In this document: piece after piece, positions 31,809-43,692 of the stretch
Numbering within the stretch: the first letter of the stretch is position 1
Layout of the letters: every line of letters starts with the position of its first letter
Origin: Torymus aiolomorphi
Lineage: Eukaryota > Arthropoda > Insecta > Hymenoptera > Torymidae
Reading direction: 5' to 3'
Length of the DNA: 64,000 nt
NCBI GenBank assembly: GCA_036365515.1
Contig: CM070877.1
Span: 8,441,001-8,505,000, forward strand
The notes under the pieces: generated by a model
Databases searched by the model: none
The model's input: the letters and a program-made list of their open reading frames with translations, nothing else
What the model was told of the DNA's origin: nothing
Made by a program: the position numbers and the translations under genes

Positions 31809-34800
31809 GATTTCTTCTAACAATGAAAGTTATATAACAATAACTTGTAATATTCTATATGTAGAATACTTGCAAAGCATAACTATAACTTTAACTTCAA
31901 AAAAAAAAAGAAAAAACAGAATGACTATTTACAGTTCCAAGACACGCACAACTAATATTCAATTTATATTGTTATGTTTCAGGTAGCAGTATGAAAGAAC
32001 ACTGACAGTTCATATGATTTTAGATCTGACACTATCACTGCTGTCCTTATAATACCACACTTATGTTTAACGAATAATAGGTGAACCATTATTATAAAAA
32101 TTTTCTTGCCTGGCCTCGTATCTTATTATAGTAATTTCAACTTGACATATTTCAATTGGGAATGATTGTTCGATAATTATTTTTTAGTTATTTATAATAA
32201 GAACATTTAATTAGAGTTTATAAAATTCCTCATAATTTGTACGGTGTGTTTTAAATTGTTCGTATAAGTATGATTAAGGAAATTGTAAAAATTGGACAAT
32301 AGATGAACTATATAGGATACGCTAGTTCATTCCAGCCTGGTGTTAGGCTGGAATAAACTAGCATATCCAATATAGTTTGTCGGATGTCCAATTTTTTCCA
32401 TTTCCTACCTCATAATTTGGAGTTTACCTTCATAGCTTATAGTTTGCAAAAGGCTATGTCATAAGTATAATGTGTTTTAAATTTACTGCTGCATTTAGGT
32501 TACAAACTGTAAGCTATATTCTAATGATTAATTAGCATTTAGCAACAATGTATGGATTTCTTCTTTCGATGTAAGTTATATAACAGTAACTTAGAGGCAC
32601 ACGCATGTCAATAATCTTTAATATGTGAAGTTATTTTATAATTATATGTGAATTGGCCATAATAATATATGCTTTTTTATTTTCTTGTACACGGAGAAAA
32701 ATTTATTTGTAAACTTTACTCTTTTTATAAGAAAATTTATTATTTTTATAGTTTAGTACTGGGACACATTCGACATGTAGGATCTTTACTGTTATAAATA
32801 GTAATTTTTATAATTTTCATAGCAAATTTTATTTTTTAAAGAATAATTTTTACTACATTTGTAGCAAATTTTATTATCTGAAATAGTAATATTTATTATT
32901 TTTGCAGCAGTCATAAAAAAGTACTATTTGAAATAGTAAAATTTGCTACAAAAATAATAAAAATTAATATTTAAAACAAGATAAATCCCCATGTTGAGTA
33001 TGTCCCAGCACTACTATAAAAATAATAAATTTTCTTATAAAGATTAAAGTTTAGAAATAAATTTTGCTCCGTGTAATGAATCAACTAATATTCAATCTGT
33101 TTTTGTTAGCAGTATGAAAGAATACTGACATTTCATATGACATTACATTATATAGTATAGGTATTTATAATGCATTTCACATGAAGTCAGCAGCTCAAAA
33201 TTTTAAAAAATTTGTTTTTTATTTTAAGAATATAGTTATATTTATATTATGAATTATGATCCATTTGATAAAGCAGAATATTTTGCATGCGACAAAAGCT
33301 TTATTGAGTCCTTATTTAAGAGCTTTTCCAATAAGCCTCGAAGCATTGTTAGAAAACCCTGTTGAAAAGCATTCTATATTTTTTAAATATCAATAGAAAC
33401 CAATAATTTGTATTTCTGACCACCAGACGGATTTGAGATCTTAATGTTATTCATATATCTAATGGCATGGATCTTGTCACTAAGTTTTCTCAAAGCAGGA
33501 AAAATACATTAAACATCTATTTCCAACAATATTTTCAACAGGCCTGTAAGTAAAAATATTCATCTTTACTTTCCTAAATTTTCAATGGGAGCCGGTTACA
33601 CTGTTAATAAATTCTATATGTATTTTTCATATCTACTGGAAAGAAAATTTCATAAGTTATCCAGTATTATGTGTCCCAAATGATAAAGTATATTATTATA
33701 AAAAGTTTAAATCAAAGTGGTTGAAAGACAATTTAACAATTGTATATTCCGATGCCCAGACACGAACTTCTTACTCAATAATAGTCCAATATAATATGGT
33801 GTTCTTATTAAGCCCTCGCTTCATGAAATTTCATAAACTATTCAGTGAATAAGTCACAAATAAATAATTGAATTATGGATCTTAATGATTTATAAGATTG
33901 TAAATTACATAATTTATGAAATTACATGAAGCGCAGACTTAATAAGAAAACCATATTTTATTTGAAAATAATTGAGTAAGAAGTTCTTGTCTGGGCATCG
34001 GAATACACAATTGCTAAATTGTCTTTCAACTACTTTGATTTAAACTTTTTTATAGTAATATACTTTTTCATTTGGCACACATAACACTCGATAACTTATG
34101 AAATTTTCTTTCGAGTAGATATGAAAAATACATATAGAGTTTAATAACAGTGTAACCGGCTCCCATTGAAAATTTAGGAAAATAAAGATGAATATTTTTA
34201 CTTACAAGCCTGGTGAAAATATTGTTGAAAATAGATGTTGAATGTATTTTTTCTGCTTTGAGAAACTTATTGACAAGATCTATAACATTAGATATATGAA
34301 TAACATTAAAATCTCAAATCCATCTGGTTGTCAGAAATACAAATGATTGGTTTCTATTGGTATTTAAAAAATATACAATTCTTTACAAAAGAGGGTTGTT
34401 CGCCAATATTGTTTTAGTAGGGCTCATTTTTAAGGATTTTTAATAAAGAATCTGAAAAAATTTTGTGAAATAATAATTATCAGTAAACTTACAAAGCATA
34501 AACGATTTTAAAAATTTGAGCTGTTTCTTTGAAGAGCACCATCATCGCCAAGATGTCGACTTCTCGCGCTGTCGCCGAGTTTAACCGCCCGTCCCAACTA
34601 TTCATGGTAGCTGCTAATAATCGAGTACACGTAGGGGCGCTCGGCTCCGGCCTCGTGTGAATTTGATATCACGGGTCGTTGTCGAGTAGCGCGAGCACGA
34701 GGCTCGTTAAACGTCGTTACTTCTTTCTCCACATTAAGCAAAATATCATCAGTGATCTTATATCTTATTGTAATGTTGCAGCTAGGTATGTATCATATCC

Positions 34801-35582
34801 ATTAGTTATATATACTAATACCGATATAGCCTTTTTTATATATATTCCAATGATGGTTCTCGGCGAAGTTCAAATCGTATCTGCAGTAGTATGTCCATAA
34901 ATAATCCAGGTTCAGGGCAGATTTTTAATTGCATCTCTACATAGATTTGTACATGGATTTTCATATGGATTTTCACATGGATTTTCATACAGATTTGCAT
35001 ATGACGTTTTGGAACAGATTTTCAGGTGGATTTCCATATGAGTGTCCATATGGAATCCATGTATATTTCTATATGGAAATCCCGATGGATACTTTCAATA
35101 GGGTCTATATAAAGTTCACATGAATATTGGGTGAAAATCACGTGAAATTCACCTGAGAAAACGATAACAAGAGAAAGAAGCTTTAATTTATCTGTGGTGA
35201 AGTTCACGTGAATATTGGGTGAAAATCACGTGAATTTCAGGTTAAATTCACCCGAAAATACTATGGAATATAGGTGAAATAAATGTGAAATTCGTGTGGA
35301 TTCACATGTAAATCACATGAAATTCACCTGAAAAAACGATGTCACAAGAAGGAAGCTTTAATTTATCTCCGGTGAAGTTCACGTGAGCATCGGGTGAAAA
35401 TCACGTGAAATTCACCTGACGTTTTTAGAATTTTGACACGTGAAATACAGGTATAAATCACATAAAATTTGGGTGGTTTTCGCATACATTTTACACGAAT
35501 TTCACGTAAAATTTAGGTGGAAATTCAGGTGATAATTCAGGTGGAAATTCAGGTGAAAACCAGGTGAATATTTACAACCGGG
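31809..35582. repeat. Right arm of giant palindrome
   Basis: Inverse near-identical copy of 27257-31030. It ends CAACCGGG at 35582, immediately before the resumed exon of the Polinton gene. Confidence 0.95.
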
Positions 35583-35584
35583 AG

Positions 35585-36505
35585 GACTATCAGGTAAGTT
35601 TAAAAACTATTATTAGTTTCAAAATAAATTATTATTATTTTAGCGAATTGCGAAATTGTAGCTTTTATGAAAATATTGCAATTTTCTCTATCATTTTAAC
35701 GTAAATTTATAATTTTTTTATTTATTTTTTCAAAACTACCTAAAAATTATAGTCATAGATTTTATCGTATTTGAAAAAATTTTATGATTTGATAGATACC
35801 ATAACAGTGTTTTATTATAATGTAATATTTTATCTTTTTATAAAGTAATGCATAATTTTTCTAATTAAATTATATTAAAAAAGTACGCTTATTTGTAGGA
35901 AGAATCACCGCAATCACCTGTAGTGTATAGTATACGCAGAAATGAAGTGGTAAGCAATATAGTATTTTTTTATGATACATATGCTATATATTTTATTATA
36001 AATATATATTTTTTATTTTCAGCTCAATTCATCACAAAACCATGTGGAAAGTAGTGAAAATGTTTTTCTAGTCCATAACTAGGAGCAAGAAAAAACATCC
36101 AATATATTTAAAAAACTTCTTCCAATAGTTAGACCTCTACCCGAAGTAATTTCACCAATAGATCAACCCTCGGAGTTATTCAATATCATAGAAGAAATAC
36201 CTTTACCACCTTCTCCGCTAAGGGAGAGCTATACGCCAGAATCGTTTACGTTTGAATTTGGTAGCTGGTCAACGCCACCGTTAGAGCCATACAGTCCACA
36301 ATCATTCGATTTAAATTTATTGAATTCTCCACCGCCCGCGAAGCTAATAACAATTCCGAATCCTGCGCATAATCCTACCATAGACTATCAAGTTCGTGCA
36401 GAAATGAAAAAAATATTAAATATAGAAGAACCTAAAACGGATAGGCAAACATTAAAAAATGAAATTCTCCCTAAAAAAAGAGAAAAACGGATAAGCAAAC
36501 ATTAA
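35585..36505 (+). pseudogene. Unknown Polinton gene, remaining exons
   Basis: The resumed exon end (35585-35593) is followed by GTAAGT. A 51-nt exon (35899-35949) sits between TTTGTAG and GTAAGC, and a third exon starts at 36023 after TTTTATTTTCAG. All junctions are phase 0, and only this phase keeps exon 2 open. Exon 3 runs to a stop at 36503-36505, with one in-frame TAG at 36080-36082. The encoded tail is Ser/Pro-rich and acidic (PLPPSPLRESYTPESF, PPLEPYSPQSFDLNLL) and ends in a basic KKREKRISKH block. This suggests a regulatory or disordered protein of about 250 residues, of unknown role. The TAG and the palindrome make this copy inactive. Confidence 0.6.
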
Positions 36506-36575
36506 AAAATGAAATTCTCCTTAAAAAAAAGAGAAAAACGGATAAGCGAACATTAAAAAATGAAATTCGCGAGTT
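36437..36575. repeat. 50-51 bp tandem repeat, three copies
   Basis: ACGGATARGCAAACATTAAA recurs at 36437, 36487 and 36538 at the 3' end of the unknown gene. The first copies fall inside its coding end (KTDRQTLKNEIL). Confidence 0.85.
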
Positions 36576-36599
36576 AGTTAAGTTTAATTAAGTTTATAT

Positions 36600-37201
36600 A
36601 GTATTTTATGTATAATTTTTTATAGTATTTCACTATTTATAGTATATAAATAATTTTTATAATATTTACACTATATTTGGCATAATCATTATTGTATTAA
36701 AACTATTAATTAATTTTGTATGATTTCAATGATCTACCTTGTCAACGTTTCAGGCATTCAATTACGCCTCTTCTCTCAATATATTTAATAAAATATATTT
36801 AATAAAATAATTACCACGCATCATTTCTTATACCCTACGGGGGCATATATGAACTCTTCGAGTAGATAGTATCCCCCTCCCCCTCTCACTCTACATTCTC
36901 ATTATGTACCTCTCATTCACGCGTCCCTCACTTGTGGCCCACTGCCACGTCGTCTGCTAAGATTTTAAAAGTATTGCATAAGGCTTTATACCAATCATTT
37001 AATCTTTAATTTTATTATAATGAAAGTTAAATCTTATAAAATACTATCTAATTATAACTGCCTAATACAACTAAACTGTTTCTATATTATCAAATGCTGA
37101 TCTAATATTATACAAAATCATTGATTATTTTAATTTCTCTTCACCTTTTTTTTTTTTATCAATAATTATTTAAAATAATAACATAATTTTTTAATTTTCA
37201 G
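36600..37201 (+). promoter_or_regulatory. Region 5' of Polinton polymerase gene, with splice acceptor
   Basis: AT-rich with a CT/CG-rich patch at 36830-36960 resembling the promoter area at 25.7-25.97 kb. The sequence TTAATTTTCAG ending at 37201 is a good splice acceptor 41 nt before the polymerase ATG, so the polymerase mRNA probably has a spliced leader exon. Confidence 0.4.
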
Positions 37202-37242
37202 AATACACTTACGAAAAAAAAGTCTTTTTTTAATTTGAAAGA

Positions 37243-40200
37243 ATGGATGAAGTTAAAGATCTTTGTCAGAAACATGTGAAAATTTTTGAAGAGGTGGAAA
37301 ATATTTTAATATATAAATCTATGGATTCCGAAGTTATTGAACAATGGGTAGAACAATGTGTTTTATCATTAGATAGTCTTCGGGAATTATTGAGAAAAAG
37401 AACGCTGACAACAGCTCAAAAACAATCTATTTTATACGCCATAGCAAGGATTGAGAGTATCAAAGCAAAGCTTGATGCTATAGGAAAAACTGGTTATGGA
37501 ATAGTACCAGATTTAAAAACGGATGAAATCGAGCATCGAGTTCGTTGGATTGATATTGAAAGTGCTTTTAATAAAAGGGTGAGAACTAGTATAATTGCAA
37601 ATCTTGTACATATAGATATATCAACCTTTTTAAAGGACGCCTCAGTATTGTTCTGCCAACAAGTGAAGAAAATTTTGAAAGATATTCGATGTGCCATGAA
37701 AATTAACACTGTACTATCTTGTTCATTCAAGAAACTTTCTTCTGATGTAAATGAAGATTCACAGGAAAGTATTGAAACGAAACATTTCAATACGCCAAAC
37801 GCTGAAGTGGTTTTAGGTACATCTTTAAGTGAATGGTTTGATAATCATGTTTTAAATAAACTTTTGGCTGAGGTAGAAGAATTTCAAGAAAAAGATTCTG
37901 GATGGACTTTAAATTCTATTATTAATATTCAAATTAATATGAATAAGTTCAATCCATTGCGCAGTGGTAATTCATATTTACCTTTACCACCATTTTTAGA
38001 TAAAAAAATGCCTGCATTAATATTCAAAACAAAGATAATCAATGCTTTAAATGGGCAATATTATCTGCTTTGTATCCAGTAAACCGTAAAAATCATCCTA
38101 ACAGGGTTAGCAATTATCTTCAGTATGAAAATAATTTAAATATGACAGGTATAGAATTCCCTGTTACGATAAAAAAAATTTTCAAGTTTGAAAAACAAAA
38201 CCCTTTAATATCGGTTAATGTCTTCGGATTGCATGAGAAAAATGTGATTCCCTTTTATTTGACACATGAAAAAAAGAAAATCATGTAAATCTTCTTTTAT
38301 TAGAAAAAACAATTAAGGGACAGCTGAAATCACATTACATATATATAAAAAATTTATCACGTCTAGTAGGAGGAAGTTTATCACATAGAAAAAGAAGCGA
38401 TATATATGTGATAGATGTTTAAATTTTTTCTTTAATGAAAATAATTTAAAAGAGCATGAAAGAATATGTAAGAATATTAATGATTGCAAGGTGAAACTTC
38501 CTATAAAAGGTAAAGATATCATCTATTTTAAAAATTTTAATTATAAAGAAAGATTACCATTCACAATATATGCAGATTGTGAATGTCTGTTAAAGCCTGT
38601 ACTAGAAAACCAGGAAGATGAAGGTTTGGCTAATACTTTATCGTTTCAAAAACATGAAATGTTTAGTATAGGATATTATTTGAAGTGCAGTTTTGATGAC
38701 TCTTTATCTGAATATAGATTTTATCGTGGGGTTAAATCAGCTATGTGGTTTGCTAGTGAATTGAAGGTAATACATGACCGTATTACTAATTTATATACAA
38801 ACCCACGATCTATGCCAATTTTAACACCGATAGAAATGATTAATTATTTCAATTCAAAAATTTGTCACATTTGTAACAAATTATTAGAAAACAGTGATAA
38901 GGTAAGAGATCATTGTCATCTCTCAGGAAAATATCGCGGTCCTGCTCATGCTAACTGTAATTTGAATTATCAAGATTCAAGAACGATTCCTGTGATATTT
39001 CATAACTTAAGTGGTTATGATGCTCACTTTATAATTAATGATATATCGAATTATATGAAAGGTGATGTTGATTTACTTCCATTGACTAAGGAGAAGTATA
39101 TTTCTTTTACAAAACATGTTGAGAAAAGTAATATTAAATTTCGCTTTGTAGATTCATTTAGATTTATGCCATCTTCTTTAGAAAAATTAGCTTCATATTT
39201 AAGTGAATATAAAATTGTTTCAAAGGAGTTTTCATCTTTAGAAAAAGAAAAAATCAGTCTTTTAACGAAGAAAGGCGTTCTGCCTTACGAGTACCTGGAT
39301 TCGTGGGAAAAGTTGGATGAAACTGAGTTACCTGAAAAACAAAATTTTTCAGTGTGCTAAATGGTTCAACCATATCTGATGAAGATTATGAACATGCACA
39401 AAAAGTATGGAATACCTTTAGTATTCATACCCTTGGAGAATATTCAGATCTTTATATGAAGACAGATGTTTTATTATTAGCTGATGTTTTTGAAAATTTT
39501 CGTGATCAAAGTATAAACGTATATGGTTTAGATCCAGCTCATTATTATACTACTCCAGGATTTGCATGGGATGCAATGCTAAAGTATACTGGCATACAAT
39601 TAAAATTATTAACTGATATAGATATGATTTTATTCATAGAAAGAGGTATAAGAGGTGGATTAAGTCAGTGCTCTCATCGCTACGCAGCTGCAAATCATAA
39701 ATATATGACTGAAAATTATGATAAAAATAAAGAAAATACATATCTAATATATTTAGATGCTAATAATTTATATGGTTGGGCAATGACTCAATGTCTCCCT
39801 TATGATTCCTTTGAGTGGATAGACGACTGTGAAAATTTAGATTTTTTCATAGATGATGATGCACCTTACGGGTACATTTTAGAAGTAGATTTAGAATATC
39901 CTTCAGAAATACATAACATTCATAACGACTTACCTTTTTGTCCTGAGCAAGCAAAACCACCGGGATCAAAATAGGAAAAACTTTTGGCTACACTTTCGTA
40001 TAAAAAAAATTATGTTATACACTATCGATCACTTAAACAAGCTGTCAAAAATGGACTTCAGCTTGTTAAAATTCATAAAGTATTGAAATTTAAACAATCT
40101 CCATGGCTTAAGTCTTACATCAATTTAAATAGTAATATGAGGGCGTTAGCAAGAACTGATTTTGAAAAAAAACTTTTTCAAATTGATGAATAATGCTGTA

Positions 40201-40955
40201 TATGGTAAAACTATGGAGAATGTAAGAAAACGTGTTGATGTCAAGCTATCAACTAAATGGGCTGGAAGGTATGGCGTAGAAGCACAAATATCAAGTCCCC
40301 TTTTTCATAGTATTAGTATTTTTGATGAAAATTTAGTAGCTATCCAGCTTAAAAAAGTTGAAGTTTTGTTAGATAAACCAATTTACGTTGGACTTTCAGT
40401 TTTAGACATTTCTAAAACTCTGATTTATGATTTTCATTATAGTTATATGAAAAAAATGTATAAAGAAAATTGTAAGCTTCTTTATACAGACACAGACAGC
40501 TTGATTTATGCTGTTGAATGTGATGAAAAAAAATCTCTCAAAGTTTGATACTTCAGACTATCCCAGTGAAAACATCTTTAATATGCCTCATGCAAATAAA
40601 AAAAATTGTTGGTCTTATGAAAGATGAGTGTAATGGTCAGATTCTTACAGAATTCGTTGGCTTAAGAAGTAAAATGTACAGTACTCGCGTTTATGGTCAA
40701 GATCATATGAAAAAAATAAAAGGTATTAAGGTTTCAGTTGTTAAAAAAACTATAAAGTTTGATGATTTTGTAGATTGTTTGCAAAATTTATCTATTAAAA
40801 AACGACAACAGTATTCCATAAGATCCCGACTCCATAATGTAGAAACTATAAAGCAGTTAAAGATTGCCTTAAGTCCATATGATGATAAAAGATATGTTCA
40901 AGACAATAATATAGATACTTTAGCATGGGGTCATTATAAAATAAATAATAAGTGA
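37243..40955 (+). pseudogene. Polinton DNA polymerase B (protein-primed type), frameshifted
   Basis: Family-B polymerase spread over several frames. The N-terminal region (37243-38082) has a helical segment and GWTLNSIINIQINMNKFNPL. Next comes the CFKWAILSALYPV block, a Cys/His finger, exonuclease motifs ADCECLL, NLSGYDAHF and YMKTDVLLLAD, an embedded HNH/endonuclease VII-like module (CHICNKLL ... DHCHLSGKYRGPAHANCN, 38860-38955), and polymerase motifs [21 protein letters not shown] and YTDTDSL. Single-base shifts lie near 38.05, 38.39, 39.35, 40.18, 40.54 and 40.60 kb and a TAG at 39972. All catalytic motifs survive, but the gene cannot be read through. It would replicate the element from its inverted ends. 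Confidence 0.93.
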
Positions 40956-41041
40956 GTATATTTTTTTTGTATAATAGTAATTTATATATTAATTTATAGT
41001 AAATATTCTACATATGTAATATAGAAATTTATTATTTTAGA

Positions 41042-41254
41042 TGTCCAATGCGTGTTAAAAAGAATGTACATTTTGATGAAAAGCTAACTGTTTATGTAAT
41101 GCATGCGTGGAGGTTTGCATATCATAAGGCTCGGTGTGGAGAATGGGAACAAATTGCTCGTGACAGAGAACCTTTTAGGAGAAGAATTGATAAAGTTAAT
41201 GAAATTTTGCATCCAATTCTTGTAAAAAAATGTAAGGAAATAGGTATTAAATAA
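41042..41254 (+). CDS. PPP1R15 (GADD34)-like PP1-regulatory core domain in a Polinton
   Basis: A 70-codon open stretch (first ATG at 41048). It has a PP1-docking RVxF-type motif, KNVHF, followed about 14 residues on by AWRFAY, KARCGEWEQIARDRE and FRRRI. This arrangement matches the conserved core by which PPP1R15 proteins hold PP1 and present eIF2alpha for dephosphorylation. The piece starts at a clear splice acceptor (TTATTTTAG, ending 41040). A donor GTGAGT at 40952, overlapping the polymerase stop, would join it in phase to the 3' end of the polymerase frame across an 89-nt intron. The integrase gene converges 37 bp downstream. Certain herpesviruses and African swine fever virus carry such cores to counter translational shut-off; a similar role here is inference. 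Confidence 0.6.
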   Translation, partial: CPMRVKKNVHFDEKLTVYVMHAWRFAYHKARCGEWEQIARDREPFRRRIDKVNEILHPILVKKCKEIGIK

Positions 41255-41290
41255 AAACAATTAGTTCATCTTATTTACAATTTTATTTAT

Positions 41291-41935
41291 TCATAAATCA
41301 CTTTTTTTTATCCAACTATTATGAGACTTATCAAAACCTAACCATTTTACATAAATTTTATCGCCATGTTTTTTTATAATTTTTTCTACTAAGTAAATAT
41401 CAGGATATTTAGTCTTCATAAGTTCTTCTTCATAGAATCCGCCAGCGATTGGTTTATCTTGATAATCTTTCAAATGATATGTAAATGGTGATGTAGGTAA
41501 TACTTTATTTATTGTAAAAATTTCTGTAGACCAGTTTGGTGTATATCCTTTCTCGAAAACAGTTTTATTTTTACTTATTCGAACTTTATCACCAAGTTTA
41601 AATTTTGCACGCCTACAAGGACGTTTAGAGGTTTTCTGATGAATGCATAAACGATTATAAACTTTATTAACTGTTGTAGAATTAACATCTGCGGGCTTCA
41701 TACCAATCGTTCGGTGCTTAGTATTATTATACTGTAAAGTTAGATCTTGCAAAATATCTATCCATTTATAACTGCCTTGTAAACTAAAGTTTTTCCACAT
41801 TTTGTTTTTTAATGTACGATTAAAACGTTCACAAATTGAGGCTTTGAGTTTGCTATAGGATGAATACAGATTTATATTATATTTTAGCATTAAACTTTCA
41901 AATTCTTTATAACTTTTCAGTCTCTTCTTAGGGAC
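41291..41935 (-). pseudogene. Polinton retrovirus-like integrase, 5'-truncated, with chromodomain
   Basis: The open frame from 41890 (199 codons) extends upstream in frame to about 41935. It covers the end of the integrase core, LKASICERFNRTLKNKMW with the catalytic Glu, then YNNTKHRTIGMKPADV, a basic linker with KFKLGDKVRISK, and a C-terminal chromodomain (YLVEKIIKKHGDKIYVKWLG ... NSWI). The first two catalytic Asp residues and the zinc-binding N-terminus are missing, because the sequence changes into the inverted-repeat tandem units at about 41936. It is convergent with the PPP1R15-like ORF. In intact Polintons this enzyme inserts the element with 6-bp duplications. Confidence 0.92.
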
Positions 41936-42690
41936 TTTAATTTTTTACATAGCACGTATCGTGAATTTATAAATTATTAATTTTTTCTAAGACATTCTCA
42001 GCTATTAAACTTTAACTTTTCAGTCTCTTTGTAGGGACTTTAATTTTTTCACAGCACGTATCATGAATTTATAAGTTACTTTAAAATTTCTTACTTTAAT
42101 GAATTCATATTTTTTTCTAAGATATTCTCAGCTGTTGAACTTTAACTTTTCAGTCTCTTCTTAGGAACTTTAATTTTTTACATAGCACGTATCGTGAATT
42201 TATAAATTATTAATTTTTTCTAAGACATTCTCAGCTATTAAACTTTAACTTTGCAGTCTCTTTGTAGGGACTTTAATTTTTTCACAGCACGTATCATGAA
42301 TTTATAAGTTACTTTAAAATTTCTTACTTTAATGAATTCATATTTTTTTCTAAGATATTCTCAGCTGTTGAACTTTAACTTTTCAGTCTCTTCTTAGGGA
42401 CTTTAATTTTTTACATAGCACGTATCATGAATTTATAATTTATTTTCACATCTCTTACTTTAACTTTTTCACATATAATGAGTTCATATTTTTTTTTCTA
42501 AGATTTTCTCAGCTATTGTACTTTAACTTTTCAATCTCTCCGTAGGGACTTTAATTTTTTACATTGCATGTATTATGAATTAATAAGTTATTATCACATC
42601 TTTCACTCTAACTTTTAACACTATTATATTAACTCTACTTTTTTTCTTGAATAATATTCAAATAATGTTATCTACATTTCCAGTATATAA
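41936..42690. repeat. Tandem repeats, right inner inverted repeat of the Polinton
   Basis: About six inverted copies of the unit described at 24240-25420 (GGGACTTTAATTTTTTACAT, AACTTTAACTTTTCAGTCTC, TATCATGAATTTATAA). They cut into the integrase gene, which suggests the inverted repeat has expanded inwards over coding sequence. Confidence 0.9.
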
Positions 42691-42697
42691 CTTATCA

Positions 42698-42763
42698 TGG
42701 AACTAATTGTAGATACACAAGGTTTTAAAGATAACAACGGCAATTTTATATTTAAAGAAATAA
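42698..42763 (+). pseudogene. Truncated start of the 176-aa Polinton gene
   Basis: Begins ATGGAACTAATTGTAGATAC, identical to the first codons of the gene at 24172 (minus). It breaks off after about 22 codons, where the terminal repeat begins. It shows that the right end lost the rest of this gene pair. Confidence 0.9.
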
Positions 42764-42766
42764 TAA

Positions 42767-42958
42767 GGCCCCATGCCCCCTGCAACATGACATACGTACG
42801 CATTTTATCGATGGAGTAAATGTTCAATGCGCCCTCTACAACCGGACCTCTCGCATGGTGACTTTGCACCCTACCTTACCGACGGACGGTAAGTAGTGCT
42901 CGGTGGGTAAGTGGCGCGGGAGCCGCTCTGGCGCGGTAGCCGCGCTGCCCCTACTACT
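42767..42958. repeat. Polinton right terminal inverted repeat (outer part)
   Basis: Inverse of 22215-22406, same length, ending CGCTGCCCCTACTACT at 42958 and followed by the second TACCGC. Confidence 0.92.
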
Positions 42959-43692
42959 TACCGCAGTAAAACATATCTAATCTGATCTAATCTCTCTCTA
43001 TTTCTTTCTCTCTATACAGAGATAATAGAAAAATTCCAAAAAATTTTTTACTTATGGCGGCCTCAAAACTAGTCAAAAGTTTTTTTGAAGGCATACCTTC
43101 TAGATGCATTTTTTCTTCTGTACAATTATAAACGTCTTTGTCTCATTTTTTAAAAGTTAAAATTTTGAAGAAAATGACATAAAATTCCTCTTTCTTAAAG
43201 CTAAACTATTTATAAGGAGAGGCTATGTGCTGTGGGTAATCATTTTCTCTGGAACTTTGTGGTCGGATTTCTTGGCCCAAAGAAGAGACCGTGTCTCAGC
43301 GTTTTGTTAAATGGGCCTTGCATCCTAACCCAATAAGCAAAAAGAATTTTTAATGAACTCTTTAAGACTACTTTATGAACGCTTTTTCCATGAAAGTAAT
43401 CATAAAGAATTCTTATTGGACCACTTTATCCGATCTCGAATGTCCCATCGGTGCTGATTCTTTAAGTATTAACAGAGAATTCTTTACGGAAATATTTTTT
43501 GCCAAATTAATAACCCCAAATTTTTTAATAGTTAAAGAGTTCTTAAAGAATTCATAAAGACTCCAGAAAGCATTCACAAAGACTTCACAAAGAATCCCTT
43601 ACGTTGGTATAGAACATTTTTTAATACACAAAATTTTTATTAAATATTATAAATTTATAATTTATCGATTTTTCTATAGAAATAAGTAGATA

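Larger units (their letters stand above)
27257..35582. mobile_element. Giant palindrome / foldback-like insertion, 8326 bp
   Basis: Two arms of exactly 3774 bp (27257-31030 and 31809-35582) are near-identical inverse copies around a 778-bp spacer. The outer tips read CCCGGTTGTAAATATT inwards. The flanks share AG or GAG, depending on where the end is placed, so a 2-3 bp target duplication is possible. It interrupts a coding exon of the Polinton, and conceptual removal with one duplicate copy restores frame and splice donor, so it entered as a discrete unit. No transposase-like protein is encoded. It could be a non-autonomous foldback transposon or a palindromic amplification of one. Confidence 0.85.
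22215..42958. mobile_element. Polinton/Maverick, complete with TSD but decayed
   Basis: Both ends read AGTAGTAGGGGCAGCG inwards and are flanked by the identical hexamer TACCGC (22209-22214 and 42959-42964). AG termini and a 6-bp duplication are diagnostic for Polintons. The 20,744-bp interior includes an 8326-bp later palindrome insertion, leaving about 12.4 kb of Polinton. Genes seen: a leftward pair (23292-24172), an interrupted spliced gene (27053-36505), polymerase B (37243-40955), a PPP1R15-like ORF (41042-41254) and a leftward integrase (41291-41935). No major or minor capsid protein, packaging ATPase or maturation protease was recognised, so this copy could not make particles on its own. 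Confidence 0.93.

Noticed and set aside
31699..31986. 95-codon frame in the palindrome spacer
   Set aside because: It translates a 60-bp tandem repeat and runs into the arm; it shows no domain and only chance length.
22215..42958. CRISPR arrays, bacterial operons or phage genes
   Set aside because: No such structures; tandem repeats here have no regular unique spacers, and coding regions show spliceosomal introns.
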